Source of the DNA: Lachnospiraceae bacterium | GTDB lineage: Bacteria > Bacillota > Clostridia > Lachnospirales > Lachnospiraceae | DNA: 64,000 bases | Assembly: GCA_017437965.1 (NCBI GenBank) | Contig: JAFRWN010000150.1 | Location: 1-64,000, forward strand | Direction: 5' to 3' | Part shown: piece by piece, positions 43,605 through 52,606 of the stretch | Position numbering within the stretch: position 1 is the first letter of the stretch | Layout of the letters: each line of letters begins with the position of its first letter | Translations under genes and position numbers: made by a program | Notes under the pieces: generated by a model | What the model saw: only the letters and a program-made list of their open reading frames with translations | Database searches by the model: none | What the model was told of the DNA's origin: nothing

Positions 43605-44525
43605 TTACTTCACTCTCTTTGTCATATAGGCGATGAGCCATGATAAAAAGCTGTCGGATGTGCTGAATGTTTTTAGCATTTCCTCAGCCTTTACGCAAAG
43701 CGCCCCGGCATCCTTCTCGGCCTTTTCAAGTCCGAAAAGAGTAACATAGGTCGTTTTGTTGTTATTCACATCGCTGTGTACCGGCTTTCCGATTTCTTCC
43801 AGCGTACCGGTTTCATCAAGTATGTCATCCTTGATCTGAAATGCCCGTCCGCATGCCGAGCCTATCTTTTCAAGTATTGCTATCCTATCATCGTCGGCAC
43901 CTGCAAGTATTCCGCCTATCATAAGTGCGGCTTCGATAAGTGCCGAGGTCTTGTTTTCATAGATATATTCAAGCGTGGGTGGATCTATGCTTTTTCCTGT
44001 AAGTGCCACGTCAACGCTCTGGCCGCCGACCATACCATATGCTCCGGCCTTGTTTGTCAGCACGTTGAAAGCCTTCACAGTCCTTCGAAGCGCTGTTTCA
44101 TTTCCGGAAAACAGGGCATTTTCAAAAGCCTTGCCGGCTGTTTCATATGCATAATTGAGCAGGCCGTCTCCGGCAAGCACGCCCTGGGCATGTCCGAACT
44201 TGGCATGGGTCGTAAGCTTGCCTCTCCTGTACATATCATTGTCCATCTCGGGAAGGTCATCATGGACCAGCGAGTAGGAATGGATATATTCAAGTGCTGC
44301 CATATAGGGCTCAACAAGCATTTTCTCAAGCTCCGGCTCTCCGCCGTTTTCATGAAAGCTTTCACGGAGAAGAACAGGCCTTAACCTCTTTCCTCCGTTG
44401 TTTACACTGTAGGCCATTGACTCTAAAAGCTCACCCGCAAGTCCCTTGTTCTCGGGAAGAAATTGAGCTGCTATCCTTCCCGCATCCTCTGCCGCAAGTC
44501 TTAGTTTTTCGGAATAATCACTCAT
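43605..44525 (-). CDS. ispA: Polyprenyl synthetase (farnesyl/geranylgeranyl diphosphate synthase)
   Basis: A 306-aa prenyltransferase with GGKRLRPVL, the first Asp-rich motif DDLPEMDND and the second DDILDE, plus GGQSVD. The pattern of the first motif region fits short-chain farnesyl-diphosphate synthases of the IspA type. It overlaps xseB by 8 bases. Confidence 0.93.
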   Translation of the reverse strand: MSDYSEKLRLAAEDAGRIAAQFLPENKGLAGELLESMAYSVNNGGKRLRPVLLRESFHENGGEPELEKMLVEPYMAALEYIHSYSLVHDDLPEMDNDMYRRGKLTTHAKFGHAQGVLAGDGLLNYAYETAGKAFENALFSGNETALRRTVKAFNVLTNKAGAYGMVGGQSVDVALTGKSIDPPTLEYIYENKTSALIEAALMIGGILAGADDDRIAILEKIGSACGRAFQIKDDILDETGTLEEIGKPVHSDVNNNKTTYVTLFGLEKAEKDAGALCVKAEEMLKTFSTSDSFLSWLIAYMTKRVK

Positions 44526-44730
44526 TTTCGCCCTCCTCCAGAACGATAAGCTCCTTTTCTATCGAATCTACCATGTCCTGGCAGGCCTTAAGCTCCGCAA
44601 CTCCTTTCTTGTAAAGAGCAAATGACTGCTCCAGCGAGATGCCCGTATCCTCCATTGATCTTATGATATCTTCAAGCTCCTCCATTGAAGCTTCCAGTGT
44701 CTTTTTATTATCAGCTTTTACTTCTTCCAT
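44518..44730 (-). CDS. xseB: Exodeoxyribonuclease VII small subunit
   Basis: A 70-aa all-helical protein with the family pattern ASMEELEDIIRSMEDTGISLEQSFALYKKG and LKACQDMVDSIEKE. It binds XseA. It overlaps xseA by 13 bases and ispA by 8 bases. Confidence 0.94.
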   Translation of the reverse strand: MEEVKADNKKTLEASMEELEDIIRSMEDTGISLEQSFALYKKGVAELKACQDMVDSIEKELIVLEEGENE

Positions 44731-45983
44731 TTTTTCTTTACCTCGCAGGAAAGGGTACCGTCGATCACCGTAACGTCGATCATAGCCCCCTCATTCACCT
44801 CATCAACACTTCTGATGCCTCTGTCATCATGTGAAACGAAGGCATAACCGCCGGAAATCTTCTCGAGCGGCGAAAGGCGTCTTAACATTTCACGATAAAG
44901 CTCAAGTCTGTGGATGGTGTGTTCCCTTGTATATTTAAAGGCCCTCTCTATTCTTTTTCCGTTCTCACAAAGCTCGTCCTTCGTAGCCTCAAGACTTCTT
45001 CTGACAAGCTCCGAAATACGGTCATATATCTTATCAAGCTCGACTCTTTTCTGCTCAAGGGCATTTCTCGGATTTCTGTATTCGAGCTGCTTTGTATAAA
45101 AAGCGAGCTTATTTCTTTCTTTCTCTATTTTTGACATCATGAGCGACAAAAGTTCCGAATGGCAGTCCACCAGCTCTGCCATCAGATCATTATAGCGGTA
45201 AACCGCAAGCTCGGAAGCATTGCTCGGTGTCGAGGCACGGAGATCTGAAACATAGTCTATAAGCGTAACATCAGGCTCATGTCCCACTGCCGAAATCACG
45301 GGAGTATTCATCTGATAGACTGCCCTTGCCAGAGCCTCATCATTGAAAGTGCCTCCGAGATCCTCATAGGATCCGCCGCCGCGTCCGACTATCAGTACGT
45401 CAAAGCCCATTTTATCAGCACGGTTCATAGCCCTTATCACAGACTCTGCAGAGCCCTCACCCTGCACCTTTGCGGGAATAAGTACAAGCTGTACATAAGG
45501 ATTTCTTTCATGGGCTATCTTTGTGATATCGTTTATTGCATCTCCGGTTTTTGCCGTAATGATCCCGATCCTCTTCACATATTTCGGGATCGGCTTTTTA
45601 TGTTCTTTATCGAACAGGCCCTCTTCATAGAGCTTGCGCTTCAGCTTTTCAAACTCTTCAAACAGTGCACCCGCACCGCTCTTTTTTATTGAACGCACGA
45701 TAAAACTGTAGCTGCCGCTTTTTGTATATACATCAATCTGGCCGCTTGCGACTACCGAAAGACCGGGTTCCAGCTTAAAATCAAGCGACGCACGGTTTCC
45801 GGCGAACATAATGCAGGAAAGCTGGGATGTTTTGTCCTTCATTGTAAAATATATATGTCCGGACGAGTGGTACTTGCATTCGGAGATTTCCCCCTCTATG
45901 CTGATTCTCGAAAGAATCCCATCCCGGACAAATACATTTTTGATATATTCATTTACTTTTGTTACAGTAAAGACATTACTCAT
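44718..45983 (-). CDS. xseA: Exodeoxyribonuclease VII large subunit
   Basis: A 421-aa nuclease subunit. It has an N-terminal OB fold (VTKVNEYIKNVFVRD, GEISECKYHSSGHIYFTMKD), GIITAKTGDAINDI, the VGRGGGSYEDL motif, and a C-terminal coiled coil. ATG at 45983 (MSNVFTVT) is preferred to a longer upstream start because it matches the family start and overlaps nusB only slightly. Confidence 0.94.
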   Translation of the reverse strand: MSNVFTVTKVNEYIKNVFVRDGILSRISIEGEISECKYHSSGHIYFTMKDKTSQLSCIMFAGNRASLDFKLEPGLSVVASGQIDVYTKSGSYSFIVRSIKKSGAGALFEEFEKLKRKLYEEGLFDKEHKKPIPKYVKRIGIITAKTGDAINDITKIAHERNPYVQLVLIPAKVQGEGSAESVIRAMNRADKMGFDVLIVGRGGGSYEDLGGTFNDEALARAVYQMNTPVISAVGHEPDVTLIDYVSDLRASTPSNASELAVYRYNDLMAELVDCHSELLSLMMSKIEKERNKLAFYTKQLEYRNPRNALEQKRVELDKIYDRISELVRRSLEATKDELCENGKRIERAFKYTREHTIHRLELYREMLRRLSPLEKISGGYAFVSHDDRGIRSVDEVNEGAMIDVTVIDGTLSCEVKKKWKK

Positions 45984-46443
45984 CGGCAGTCCTGTTTCTT
46001 TCAAGTTTACCAAGTATTCCGTTAATGAAAACAGGCGAGCTGCTTTCGCCGCCATATTCGTTTGCCAGCTTTACAGCCTCGTTTATCGCAACGGCGGACG
46101 GAATATCATCGTCAAAGAAAAGCTCGTAGACGGCAATCCTTAAAATTGCAAGATCAGTCTTACCCATGCGTCCAAGCTTCCAGCCTTCGGATACTGCCGC
46201 TATCATCGGATCGATCACGCCGAGTTTTTCAGTCACTTTGTTGAAGCGTTCTTTAAGCGCAGCAATCTCCTCACTGCTTTCGTCACCCGCTCCGACTTCA
46301 TAGCCGTTCGCATTATCCCTTGAAACCATCAGTTCCTCGGACAGATAGAGGTCGATCTGTGCGTCCGTTTCCTCTTTATCATAGAAGCCCGAAAGATAAA
46401 GCATGAATACAAGCGTCTTTCTCTTTTCATGTTGTGTAAGCAT
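45976..46443 (-). CDS. nusB: Transcription antitermination factor NusB
   Basis: A 155-aa helical RNA-binding protein with the family end pattern DLAILRIAVYELFFDDDIPSAVAINEAVKLANEYGGE...FINGILG. The middle (residues 30-70) is longer and more acidic than the E. coli form. It acts with NusE at boxA in rRNA transcription. It starts 11 bases after the Asp23 gene. Confidence 0.94.
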   Translation of the reverse strand: MLTQHEKRKTLVFMLYLSGFYDKEETDAQIDLYLSEELMVSRDNANGYEVGAGDESSEEIAALKERFNKVTEKLGVIDPMIAAVSEGWKLGRMGKTDLAILRIAVYELFFDDDIPSAVAINEAVKLANEYGGESSSPVFINGILGKLERNRTADE

Positions 46444-46454
46444 ATATTCCCCGC

Positions 46455-46838
46455 TTATTTCTTTTCAAGATTGATTCCGGCAATTCTGATATCAACAGCC
46501 TTTACATTAAGGCCTGTCATGTTCTCAAGAGCATTCTTTACCTTTTCCTGAACCTCGGATGTGGTCTTGGGAACGCTGTAACCATATCTTAAAGTGAGGT
46601 TGAGCTTTACAAGTACATCCCTGCCCTGAACTTCGATCGCGATGCCCTTTGTAAGATTCTTGATGCCGACCTTTGCGGCTGTCTTGTTCTTTACCTTGCC
46701 GTACATTGAAGCAACACCTTCCACCTCTGCAGCGGAAAGTCCTGCTATTGTTGCGATTACATCATCAGAGATCTGTACTTTACCGAAATCTCCGATTTCT
46801 ATGGAAGCAAATTTTGCGAGATCATTGTTTTTAGCCAT
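46455..46838 (-). CDS. Asp23/Gls24 family envelope-stress protein
   Basis: A 127-aa Asp23 (DUF322) protein with ISDDVIATIAGLSAAEVEGVASM, KGIAIEVQGRDVLVKLNLTLRYGYSVPKT and the closing VDIRIAGINL. Members form membrane-proximal assemblies linked to envelope stress. It is the first gene of the asp23-nusB-xse-ispA-dxs run, with a good promoter upstream. Confidence 0.92.
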   Translation of the reverse strand: MAKNNDLAKFASIEIGDFGKVQISDDVIATIAGLSAAEVEGVASMYGKVKNKTAAKVGIKNLTKGIAIEVQGRDVLVKLNLTLRYGYSVPKTTSEVQEKVKNALENMTGLNVKAVDIRIAGINLEKK

Positions 46839-46877
46839 TTTGATCTTCCTCCGTTTCTCATTGGCATAGTTATAATG

Positions 46878-46906
46878 ATTATAGCAGAAAAAGTGGAATT
46901 TTCCAA
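46878..46906 (-). promoter_or_regulatory. Sigma-A promoter of the asp23-nusB-xse operon
   Basis: On the minus strand -35 TTGGAA (46906-46901), a 17-base spacer and a perfect -10 TATAAT (46883-46878) lie 40 bases before the Asp23 ATG. Confidence 0.7.
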
Positions 46907-46939
46907 GTATAAATTAGATATAATCGCGAATATTTATGC

Positions 46940-46968
46940 TTGAAAAATAGCCGATACTGTTATATAGT
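46940..46968 (+). promoter_or_regulatory. Sigma-A promoter of aroE
   Basis: -35 TTGAAA (46940-46945), 17-base spacer, -10 TATAGT (46963-46968), then an AGGAGG ribosome site ahead of the ATG at 46998. It is divergent from the asp23 promoter. Confidence 0.65.
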
Positions 46969-46997
46969 GAATAAAGACAGCTTTTTCAGGAGGAAAA

Positions 46998-47759
46998 ATG
47001 AAAAAATACGGACTTATAGGCGGTGCTCTCGGGCACAGCTATTCAAAAACCATACACGAAATGATCGGAGACTATTCCTACGAGCTCATGCCGCTTCCCA
47101 CCAAAGAGGAGTTTTCCGCTTTTATGGAAAAACGTGATTTCGACGGGATAAATGTGACGATTCCTTACAAAAGGGATGTAATCCCCTATCTTGACCATAT
47201 CGATCCCGCAGCCGAAAAGATAGGTGCGGTAAACACCATAGTCAAAAGGGATGGTAAGCTTTACGGTTACAATACCGATTATTCCGGCTTTCTTTACAGC
47301 CTGAAGAAAAACAATATTGAAATCACGGAAAAAAAAGTACTCGTCATCGGAAACGGAGGCGCTGCAAAGGCAGTAAATGCCGCACTTTCCTCTCTCTTGC
47401 CTTCGGAAATGATTACGGTGAAATATAAAAAAGAGCCCGGGGTGCTTACCTATGAAGAAGCTGCGGCACTTCATAACGACGCGGACGTTCTTGTAAATAC
47501 TTCGCCAGTCGGCATGTTTCCGAACGTGGACGCAAGTCCCATTGACCTTACCCCCTATTTCAGGCTCTCCGCGGTTGTTGATATAATATACAATCCTTCG
47601 GTCACAAAACTTCTTAAAGAAGCGCAGGAAAAAGGTGCAAAAACCGTAAACGGTCTTCTGATGCTTGTGTCACAGGCTGTTTATGCACATGATCATTTTA
47701 CAGGAAAAAGTTCTCCGGACGAGCTGACGGATGAGATATACGAAAAACTGAGTCTTTGA
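46998..47759 (+). CDS. aroE: Shikimate dehydrogenase
   Basis: A 253-aa enzyme reducing 3-dehydroshikimate with NADPH. It has GGALGHSYSKTIHEM, the catalytic Lys/Asp region VTIPYKRDVIPYLD and YNTDYSGF, the cofactor loop VIGNGGAAKAVNAAL, TSPVGMFPN and VDIIYNPSVTKLL. It is slightly shorter than E. coli AroE. A single-gene unit on the plus strand with its own promoter and terminator. Confidence 0.94.
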   Translation: MKKYGLIGGALGHSYSKTIHEMIGDYSYELMPLPTKEEFSAFMEKRDFDGINVTIPYKRDVIPYLDHIDPAAEKIGAVNTIVKRDGKLYGYNTDYSGFLYSLKKNNIEITEKKVLVIGNGGAAKAVNAALSSLLPSEMITVKYKKEPGVLTYEEAAALHNDADVLVNTSPVGMFPNVDASPIDLTPYFRLSAVVDIIYNPSVTKLLKEAQEKGAKTVNGLLMLVSQAVYAHDHFTGKSSPDELTDEIYEKLSL

Positions 47760-47779
47760 TAAATTTAAATACCTGACAA

Positions 47780-47809
47780 AAAGGCACACCCTGTATGGTG
47801 TGCCTTTTG
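47780..47809 (+). terminator. Terminator of aroE
   Basis: A 12-bp perfect stem AAAAGGCACACC/GGTGTGCCTTTT with a 6-base loop, 20 bases after the aroE stop. The A-rich upstream arm could let it act for gpsA in the other direction too. Confidence 0.85.
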
Positions 47810-47982
47810 CCTGTATCAAAAAAGAGAGAGTAATAGATGAATTTCTGATTTGTTTGTTTTATGAGTTAATTAAACCACTTTTTTCACAAATTGTCAATAG
47901 TTTTTTAGCAATTTTTACAAAAAAACATAAAAAATACCGCTAAAAACTGTGCACTATTTTTACAATTTTAGTTTCCATGCCT

Positions 47983-48984
47983 TTATTCGCTCTTTTTATC
48001 TCTCTTCATCAGTTCAAAAACTGCCTCTTTGGGATCTTTTCCGCGGTTGACAATATCATCCACAGCATTCACTATCGGCATTTCAACTGCATACTTCTTT
48101 GAAAGAGAAATAGCTGCGGGAAGCGCATTGATTCCTTCAACAACCATTCCGACTTCCTTTATAGCATCCTGCGCCTTCATGCCCTCACCTATCAGATGTC
48201 CGGCCCTGTTGTTCCTTGAATGAACACTGAATGCGGTTACGATCAGGTCTCCGATTGCAGCAAGACCATTAAAGGTGTCCGCATTGCAGCCCATAGCGGT
48301 TCCGAGTCTTCTGATCTCAGCCATTCCTCTGGTAACAAGCGCAGCCTTGGTATTGTCTCCGAAGCCGATACCATCGGATATTCCGCCGGCAAGCGCCATG
48401 ATATTCTTCAAAGCTCCGCAGAGCTCAACGCCCTTCACATCACTGTTGGTATATACTCTCATGCAGGTATTCATGAAAATATCCTGTACACGCTTTGCTG
48501 TCTGCTCGTCTTCACATGCAGAAACAATAGTTGTGGGTATATCCCTTGCAACCTCCTCAGCGTGGGTCGGTCCTGAAAGGGCAACGAGCTTTGCAAGGCA
48601 CTCTCCGTCTCCATAGAGTTCATCTTTTATTACCTCGGTAAGAGTAAGCAGCGTGTCGGGTTCGATTCCCTTTGCAACGTCAACTATGATCTGGCCGGGT
48701 TTGATAAAAGGCTTTGCCGTGCGTGCCGTACTTCTGACAAATACCGAAGGAACAGCAAACAGAAGTATGTCCTTGTCTGTGCATACTTCTTCCATGCTCT
48801 TGGTGAATTTCATTGCCTCGGGGATGTCCATGTAAGGAAGGTTCGGGTGCTTCCTTGTTGCAGTCAGATTATCTATTTCAGACTCAAGCGCGGACCATAC
48901 GGTAACGTCCTTACCACTGTTCACAAGCATTCTGGCAAGTGCCATGCCCCATGTTCCTGCACCGAGTATTCCGATTTTTTCCAT
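47983..48984 (-). CDS. gpsA: Glycerol-3-phosphate dehydrogenase [NAD(P)+]
   Basis: A 333-aa enzyme making sn-glycerol 3-phosphate for phospholipids. It has the Rossmann start IGILGAGTWGMALA, LSGPTHAEEVA, the catalytic Lys in LCGALKNIMALAGG, GDNTKAALVTRG and NRAGHLIGEG. The AT-rich 170 bases downstream hold no gene. It follows the polysaccharide deacetylase gene after 32 bases. Confidence 0.95.
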   Translation of the reverse strand: MEKIGILGAGTWGMALARMLVNSGKDVTVWSALESEIDNLTATRKHPNLPYMDIPEAMKFTKSMEEVCTDKDILLFAVPSVFVRSTARTAKPFIKPGQIIVDVAKGIEPDTLLTLTEVIKDELYGDGECLAKLVALSGPTHAEEVARDIPTTIVSACEDEQTAKRVQDIFMNTCMRVYTNSDVKGVELCGALKNIMALAGGISDGIGFGDNTKAALVTRGMAEIRRLGTAMGCNADTFNGLAAIGDLIVTAFSVHSRNNRAGHLIGEGMKAQDAIKEVGMVVEGINALPAAISLSKKYAVEMPIVNAVDDIVNRGKDPKEAVFELMKRDKKSE

Positions 48985-49016
48985 TTTTGTTACACTCCTG
49001 TCAAATTACTATAGGC

Positions 49017-49631
49017 TTAAAGCCTTGAATATATTATACCATTATTGGCCGTAAGTTCAATACCTTTATTTTCAAAAAGCTCCAAAAGGGTCACAAACTC
49101 ATAGCCTCTGTCCGCTAGTACCGGCAATATCTGCTTAAGCGCATCCACAGTTTTCTGATTGTAATACGAATCATGCAGAAGCACTATCACTCCGTCATCG
49201 GAATATGAAAGCACTTCTTCCACTCTTGTCTCCACGCTTACATTTTCGTCCCAGTCATTGCAGCCTATGCCACAGATAAAGGTTTTGTCGGTCTTTTTGA
49301 AACTTTCGGAATCATATGCAATATAAGGCGGTCTGAAAAATACAGGCTTTTTCCCGCATATTTTTTCAATCAGGGCATCGGTATCGTCAAGCTCCTTCAT
49401 AAGTGCCTCATCTGAAAGCTCGGTCATCGCAGTATGGGTAAAGGAATGGTTTTCAAGCTCGAATCCTTTTTGGGAAGCCTCTTTTGCGATTTTTGCCGAT
49501 TCTTCATTTATGTTCTGCCCGATAAGAAAAAAAGTGCATTTCCCACCATATTCCTCAAACAGTGAGATCACCTGTGGCGTCACACTGGTGTTGGGCCCGT
49601 CATCAAAGGTAAAAGCTATCTTCTTTGCCAC
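49017..49631 (-). CDS. Polysaccharide deacetylase without signal peptide
   Basis: A 204-aa NodB-domain carbohydrate esterase 4. It has the catalytic FTFDDGP, metal histidines in ENHSFTHTAM (H-x3-H), FRPPYIAYD and VLLHDSYYN. GTG at 49631 (VAKKIAFTFDDGP) is chosen because AAGGAGG stands 6 bases before it; the longer frame has no site. With this start the protein has no signal peptide or membrane helix, unlike most cell-wall or chitin deacetylases, so it may be cytoplasmic or its export part is missing. The substrate is unknown. Confidence 0.85.
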   Translation of the reverse strand: MAKKIAFTFDDGPNTSVTPQVISLFEEYGGKCTFFLIGQNINEESAKIAKEASQKGFELENHSFTHTAMTELSDEALMKELDDTDALIEKICGKKPVFFRPPYIAYDSESFKKTDKTFICGIGCNDWDENVSVETRVEEVLSYSDDGVIVLLHDSYYNQKTVDALKQILPVLADRGYEFVTLLELFENKGIELTANNGIIYSRL

Positions 49632-49681
49632 ATCTTCCTCCTTATTAAAGCAAGGCACCGGATATCCGATGCCTTACATTA

Positions 49682-51472
49682 TCATGCTGCTGTGTTATCA
49701 CCTGTCGTGGTCTGGTTCTTGTCTTCCTTCAGGTTCGACTTCATATAAGCCATTGCCCAGTGGGGATTGTCAGTGCCGTCGTCAGTATCGTCATAGTATA
49801 CAAAGTATATGGTCATGTCGATATCGTCGGTCGTATTCTCTCCGGTCCTTGTCAGATGCATATTCTTCTTATATGAAATATGAAGTGAATAACAATTGTC
49901 GGCATAAACCTTGTACTCGTCGGTCACAACATCCGAAAACTCGGGATTTCCGACGGTATGATCCGAAATGAAGGTTATATCGACATTCTTTGAATATTCC
50001 TCAGCCTGCTTGTCATAGGCACTTCCCAAGATCACATAGGGCTTAACCCTTGCAAGTCCTCTGTTTGCCTCACTGATATACTCTGCAAGCAGGAAGCGCT
50101 GCCATGTCTGTATCATTTCAAGCGAGCGGTTCTTTACTTCATCGGTAAGCTCAGGCTCTGTAGCCACAGCGCCCGAACCCTCGACAACGATATTGCCCTT
50201 GCTGTCGGGAGTATAGGAAACATCTGCACCCGAAGCATCCTTGATCTTGATATCAGGAGCATTTACAAGATTCTGTATCCTGTAGATATTGGTTGCTCCG
50301 GTCGGAATCTGAACATATTCTTTTATCAGCTCAAGATCCTTGTTGGACTTGTTTACAGTCTTTATTATATTATCCTTGCCAAGCTCATGACCATTTACGG
50401 TAACCTTGTAGTCAGAAGGTGCACTGATAGTATAATTATGGGTCTCTACCGAAAGTACGGGCTCGATCTTTCCGATTTTCCACTCGGCGATCGCAAGTAT
50501 GCCTTTCAGCCTCTTTTCCTTTACGGTACCTTCTATTGTGAGATATGCAACAAGATTGTCCTCGGCATAGATATCATAGATCTGCCTTGAGGAACCATGG
50601 CTGTTCTCATTCTTGAGGTAGGTGATCTTTGTCACTCCTTCAAACTGCTTGAGATATACCTCCTTGAAAATGTCAGCCGATTCAAACTCTCCCGCACCTG
50701 CAGGAAGCTCAACCTTGTCAACTATCGTTCCGTCGTCAACCATGTCGGCAAATTCGCCCACAAGGCGTCTGATATTGTTCTCAGGCTGTGAAGCCTCATA
50801 CTTTTTAAGTGAACTACCGGTATAGATTACGGCAATGATTCCAAGGATCAGAAGGAAGCCTGCCCATGCTGCAAGCAGTATCCAGAAAAGAGAAATCTTT
50901 TTCTTTTCCCTTACGGCACTCTTCTCCCTTCTCTCCATTTCTTTATAGATGGCGTCACGGTTACGGAAACGCTTTGCCATCTCGTTATTGTCATGTCTGC
51001 TGCCCGAATTGTTTCTTACGGGTCTTTCGGAAGTTCTTCTTGCTGTTCCCTCGGGAGTCCTTCTTACAGTACCATCAGGGGTTTTTCTTACAGTTCCTTC
51101 AGAAGTTCTTCTTGCAGTGCCTTCCGGACTTCTTCTTACAGTACCGTCGGAAGTTCTTCTTGCTGTACCTTCAGCACTTCTTTTTACAGTGCCTTCGGAT
51201 GTTTTTCTTACCTCTGCGGGTTTCCTGGTCTCAGTATCCCTTACAGGTCTTTTCACAGGCTCCTTCTTTTCGGGAGCCGCATATCTTTTCTTTATTCTTG
51301 CAAATTCTTCCGCAGAAATCTCATCATCATCCGGATCATATTGAACAGGCGGGGGAGCCGTCAGGATCACGCTGTCTTTCTTCTCGAGCCCTGTCTCGTT
51401 TTTCTTCTTTCCCTTCAGCTGCCTCATCAGGTATTCCGGATCAAGGTCAAATTCATTTCTGTTATCGCTCAT
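49682..51472 (-). CDS. Membrane protein with basic octapeptide repeats and TcaA-like extracellular domain
   Basis: A 596-aa protein with three parts. The cytoplasmic N terminus carries seven or more tandem copies of an 8-residue unit, S/P-E/D-G-T-A/V-R/K-R-T/S (residues about 92-150). A single membrane helix lies near residues 200-222 (WILLAAWAGFLLILGIIAVIY). The outer part has APSDYKVTVNGHELGKDNI (TcaA-like Ig-type domain) and a C-terminal NTF2-like region. The role is unknown; TcaA-type proteins sit in the cell envelope and are linked to teichoic acid and glycopeptide response. It is the last gene of the envelope operon before the deacetylase. Confidence 0.65.
   Translation of the reverse strand: MSDNRNEFDLDPEYLMRQLKGKKKNETGLEKKDSVILTAPPPVQYDPDDDEISAEEFARIKKRYAAPEKKEPVKRPVRDTETRKPAEVRKTSEGTVKRSAEGTARRTSDGTVRRSPEGTARRTSEGTVRKTPDGTVRRTPEGTARRTSERPVRNNSGSRHDNNEMAKRFRNRDAIYKEMERREKSAVREKKKISLFWILLAAWAGFLLILGIIAVIYTGSSLKKYEASQPENNIRRLVGEFADMVDDGTIVDKVELPAGAGEFESADIFKEVYLKQFEGVTKITYLKNENSHGSSRQIYDIYAEDNLVAYLTIEGTVKEKRLKGILAIAEWKIGKIEPVLSVETHNYTISAPSDYKVTVNGHELGKDNIIKTVNKSNKDLELIKEYVQIPTGATNIYRIQNLVNAPDIKIKDASGADVSYTPDSKGNIVVEGSGAVATEPELTDEVKNRSLEMIQTWQRFLLAEYISEANRGLARVKPYVILGSAYDKQAEEYSKNVDITFISDHTVGNPEFSDVVTDEYKVYADNCYSLHISYKKNMHLTRTGENTTDDIDMTIYFVYYDDTDDGTDNPHWAMAYMKSNLKEDKNQTTTGDNTAA
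51010..51199. repeat. 24-bp (8-codon) tandem repeats in the basic N-terminal region
   Basis: About eight units such as SEGTVKRS, AEGTARRT, SDGTVRRS and PEGTARRT. Copy number may vary between strains. Confidence 0.85.
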
Positions 51473-51491
51473 TTTTTCCTCCGATGTTTTC

Positions 51492-52589
51492 CTATTTAGG
51501 CATTACTACAAAAGAAGTAGGCATCAGCCATGAAGAGTGCTTGTAGTAGAAGGTAACACTCGTCATCTCATATTCCTTATACCACATTGACGAAGAGCTT
51601 CCTCCGTCAAGGTTTGCGGCATTTATTGCGCCGTAATCAAGCATGATTCCGATAATATCATCGGCTGTCGCACCGAGATGTCCCGATGCACCACGGCCGT
51701 CTGTAACAAGAAGAAGGATTGCTCCGTCGGCACGCTGGCCGATAGCGGTTCTGGGGTTCGTTCCGCCGCCTATACCACTAACCTCACGTCCCTCACCATT
51801 TATTACAAGGGGAACAAAGTGGTTGTTCTTATCAGTGCTTTCCTCCTGGAATGCAACAGCATCCCTTATCTTCTGTTCTTCAACGTAGGTCTTGAAATCA
51901 TTCTTGGTCATTCCCTTAAGGTCTTTGATTATCAGATAATTGTCCTCATTCATTCCGATAAGGTAATATCCGTTCTCGGCACTGGGCTCATTATAGAGTA
52001 TCTGTCCGTTCTCAACAACAACTCCCTTGGGTTTTCCGCCCTTATTGCCCGTTGAAACATAGAGACCGCCGTTTACACCGGCAATACCGCCTCTCTTTTT
52101 AATAAGCTCGTCAAGGTTAAGTCCGTAATCTCCCCATGTTCCGTCTTTAGCCGAAGTTCCTACAACGACCTGTGAAGGATCCTTGATTATCATCATTTTT
52201 GCATAGTAGGTAAGACCTGTGATCTCTTCTACCCTGATTCCGTTCTCATCAAAGGTCTCGACAAGATCGGGAATCACTTCTTCATCCGGATTCTCATCAT
52301 CGGTATCGGTCTTTATTGTGATCTTTGACATGTCCTGATCGACATCCATTTCCTTGAGTTTGTTACGCTCCTGGATTTCATTGATCTCATCCTTCGAGCA
52401 TACCCATGATGCAAGGAATTTCATCTGGCCGGTCTCAAGTATCGTAGTAACGAAACTGTCCCTTGCTGCCTGGGATGAACCGTTTGCTATCTTATGCATA
52501 ACGGCATAGAGGATAAAAAACAGCATCACAAGCGTAACCAGAATCACCAGAAGCGTCCTTCCGGCATACTTCAAGATTTTCTTTCCCAT
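51492..52589 (-). CDS. Phosphodiester glycosidase (NAGPA domain) membrane protein
   Basis: A 365-aa protein with an N-terminal membrane anchor (LLVILVTLVMLFFILYAVM) and a C-terminal NAGPA/phosphodiester alpha-GlcNAcase-like domain: GVNGGLYVSTGN, GGGTNPRTAIGQRADGAILLLVTDGRG, and NAANLDGGSSSSMWY. The conserved N-R-A-G and D-G-G residues are present. It would cleave phosphodiester-linked sugars outside the cell, perhaps on wall polymers (inference). ATG at 52589 has AAGGAAGG; the ATG at 52610 would overlap the GT2 stop. Confidence 0.8.
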   Translation of the reverse strand: MGKKILKYAGRTLLVILVTLVMLFFILYAVMHKIANGSSQAARDSFVTTILETGQMKFLASWVCSKDEINEIQERNKLKEMDVDQDMSKITIKTDTDDENPDEEVIPDLVETFDENGIRVEEITGLTYYAKMMIIKDPSQVVVGTSAKDGTWGDYGLNLDELIKKRGGIAGVNGGLYVSTGNKGGKPKGVVVENGQILYNEPSAENGYYLIGMNEDNYLIIKDLKGMTKNDFKTYVEEQKIRDAVAFQEESTDKNNHFVPLVINGEGREVSGIGGGTNPRTAIGQRADGAILLLVTDGRGASGHLGATADDIIGIMLDYGAINAANLDGGSSSSMWYKEYEMTSVTFYYKHSSWLMPTSFVVMPK

Positions 52590-52606
52590 ATTGCCTTCCT
52601 TTCCTT

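Noticed and set aside
47810..47982. Possible small RNA or riboswitch in the AT-rich aroE-gpsA gap
   Set aside because: Only weak A/T-rich pairing (TTTTTAGC/GCTAAAAA) is visible, better explained as the end of gpsA transcription.
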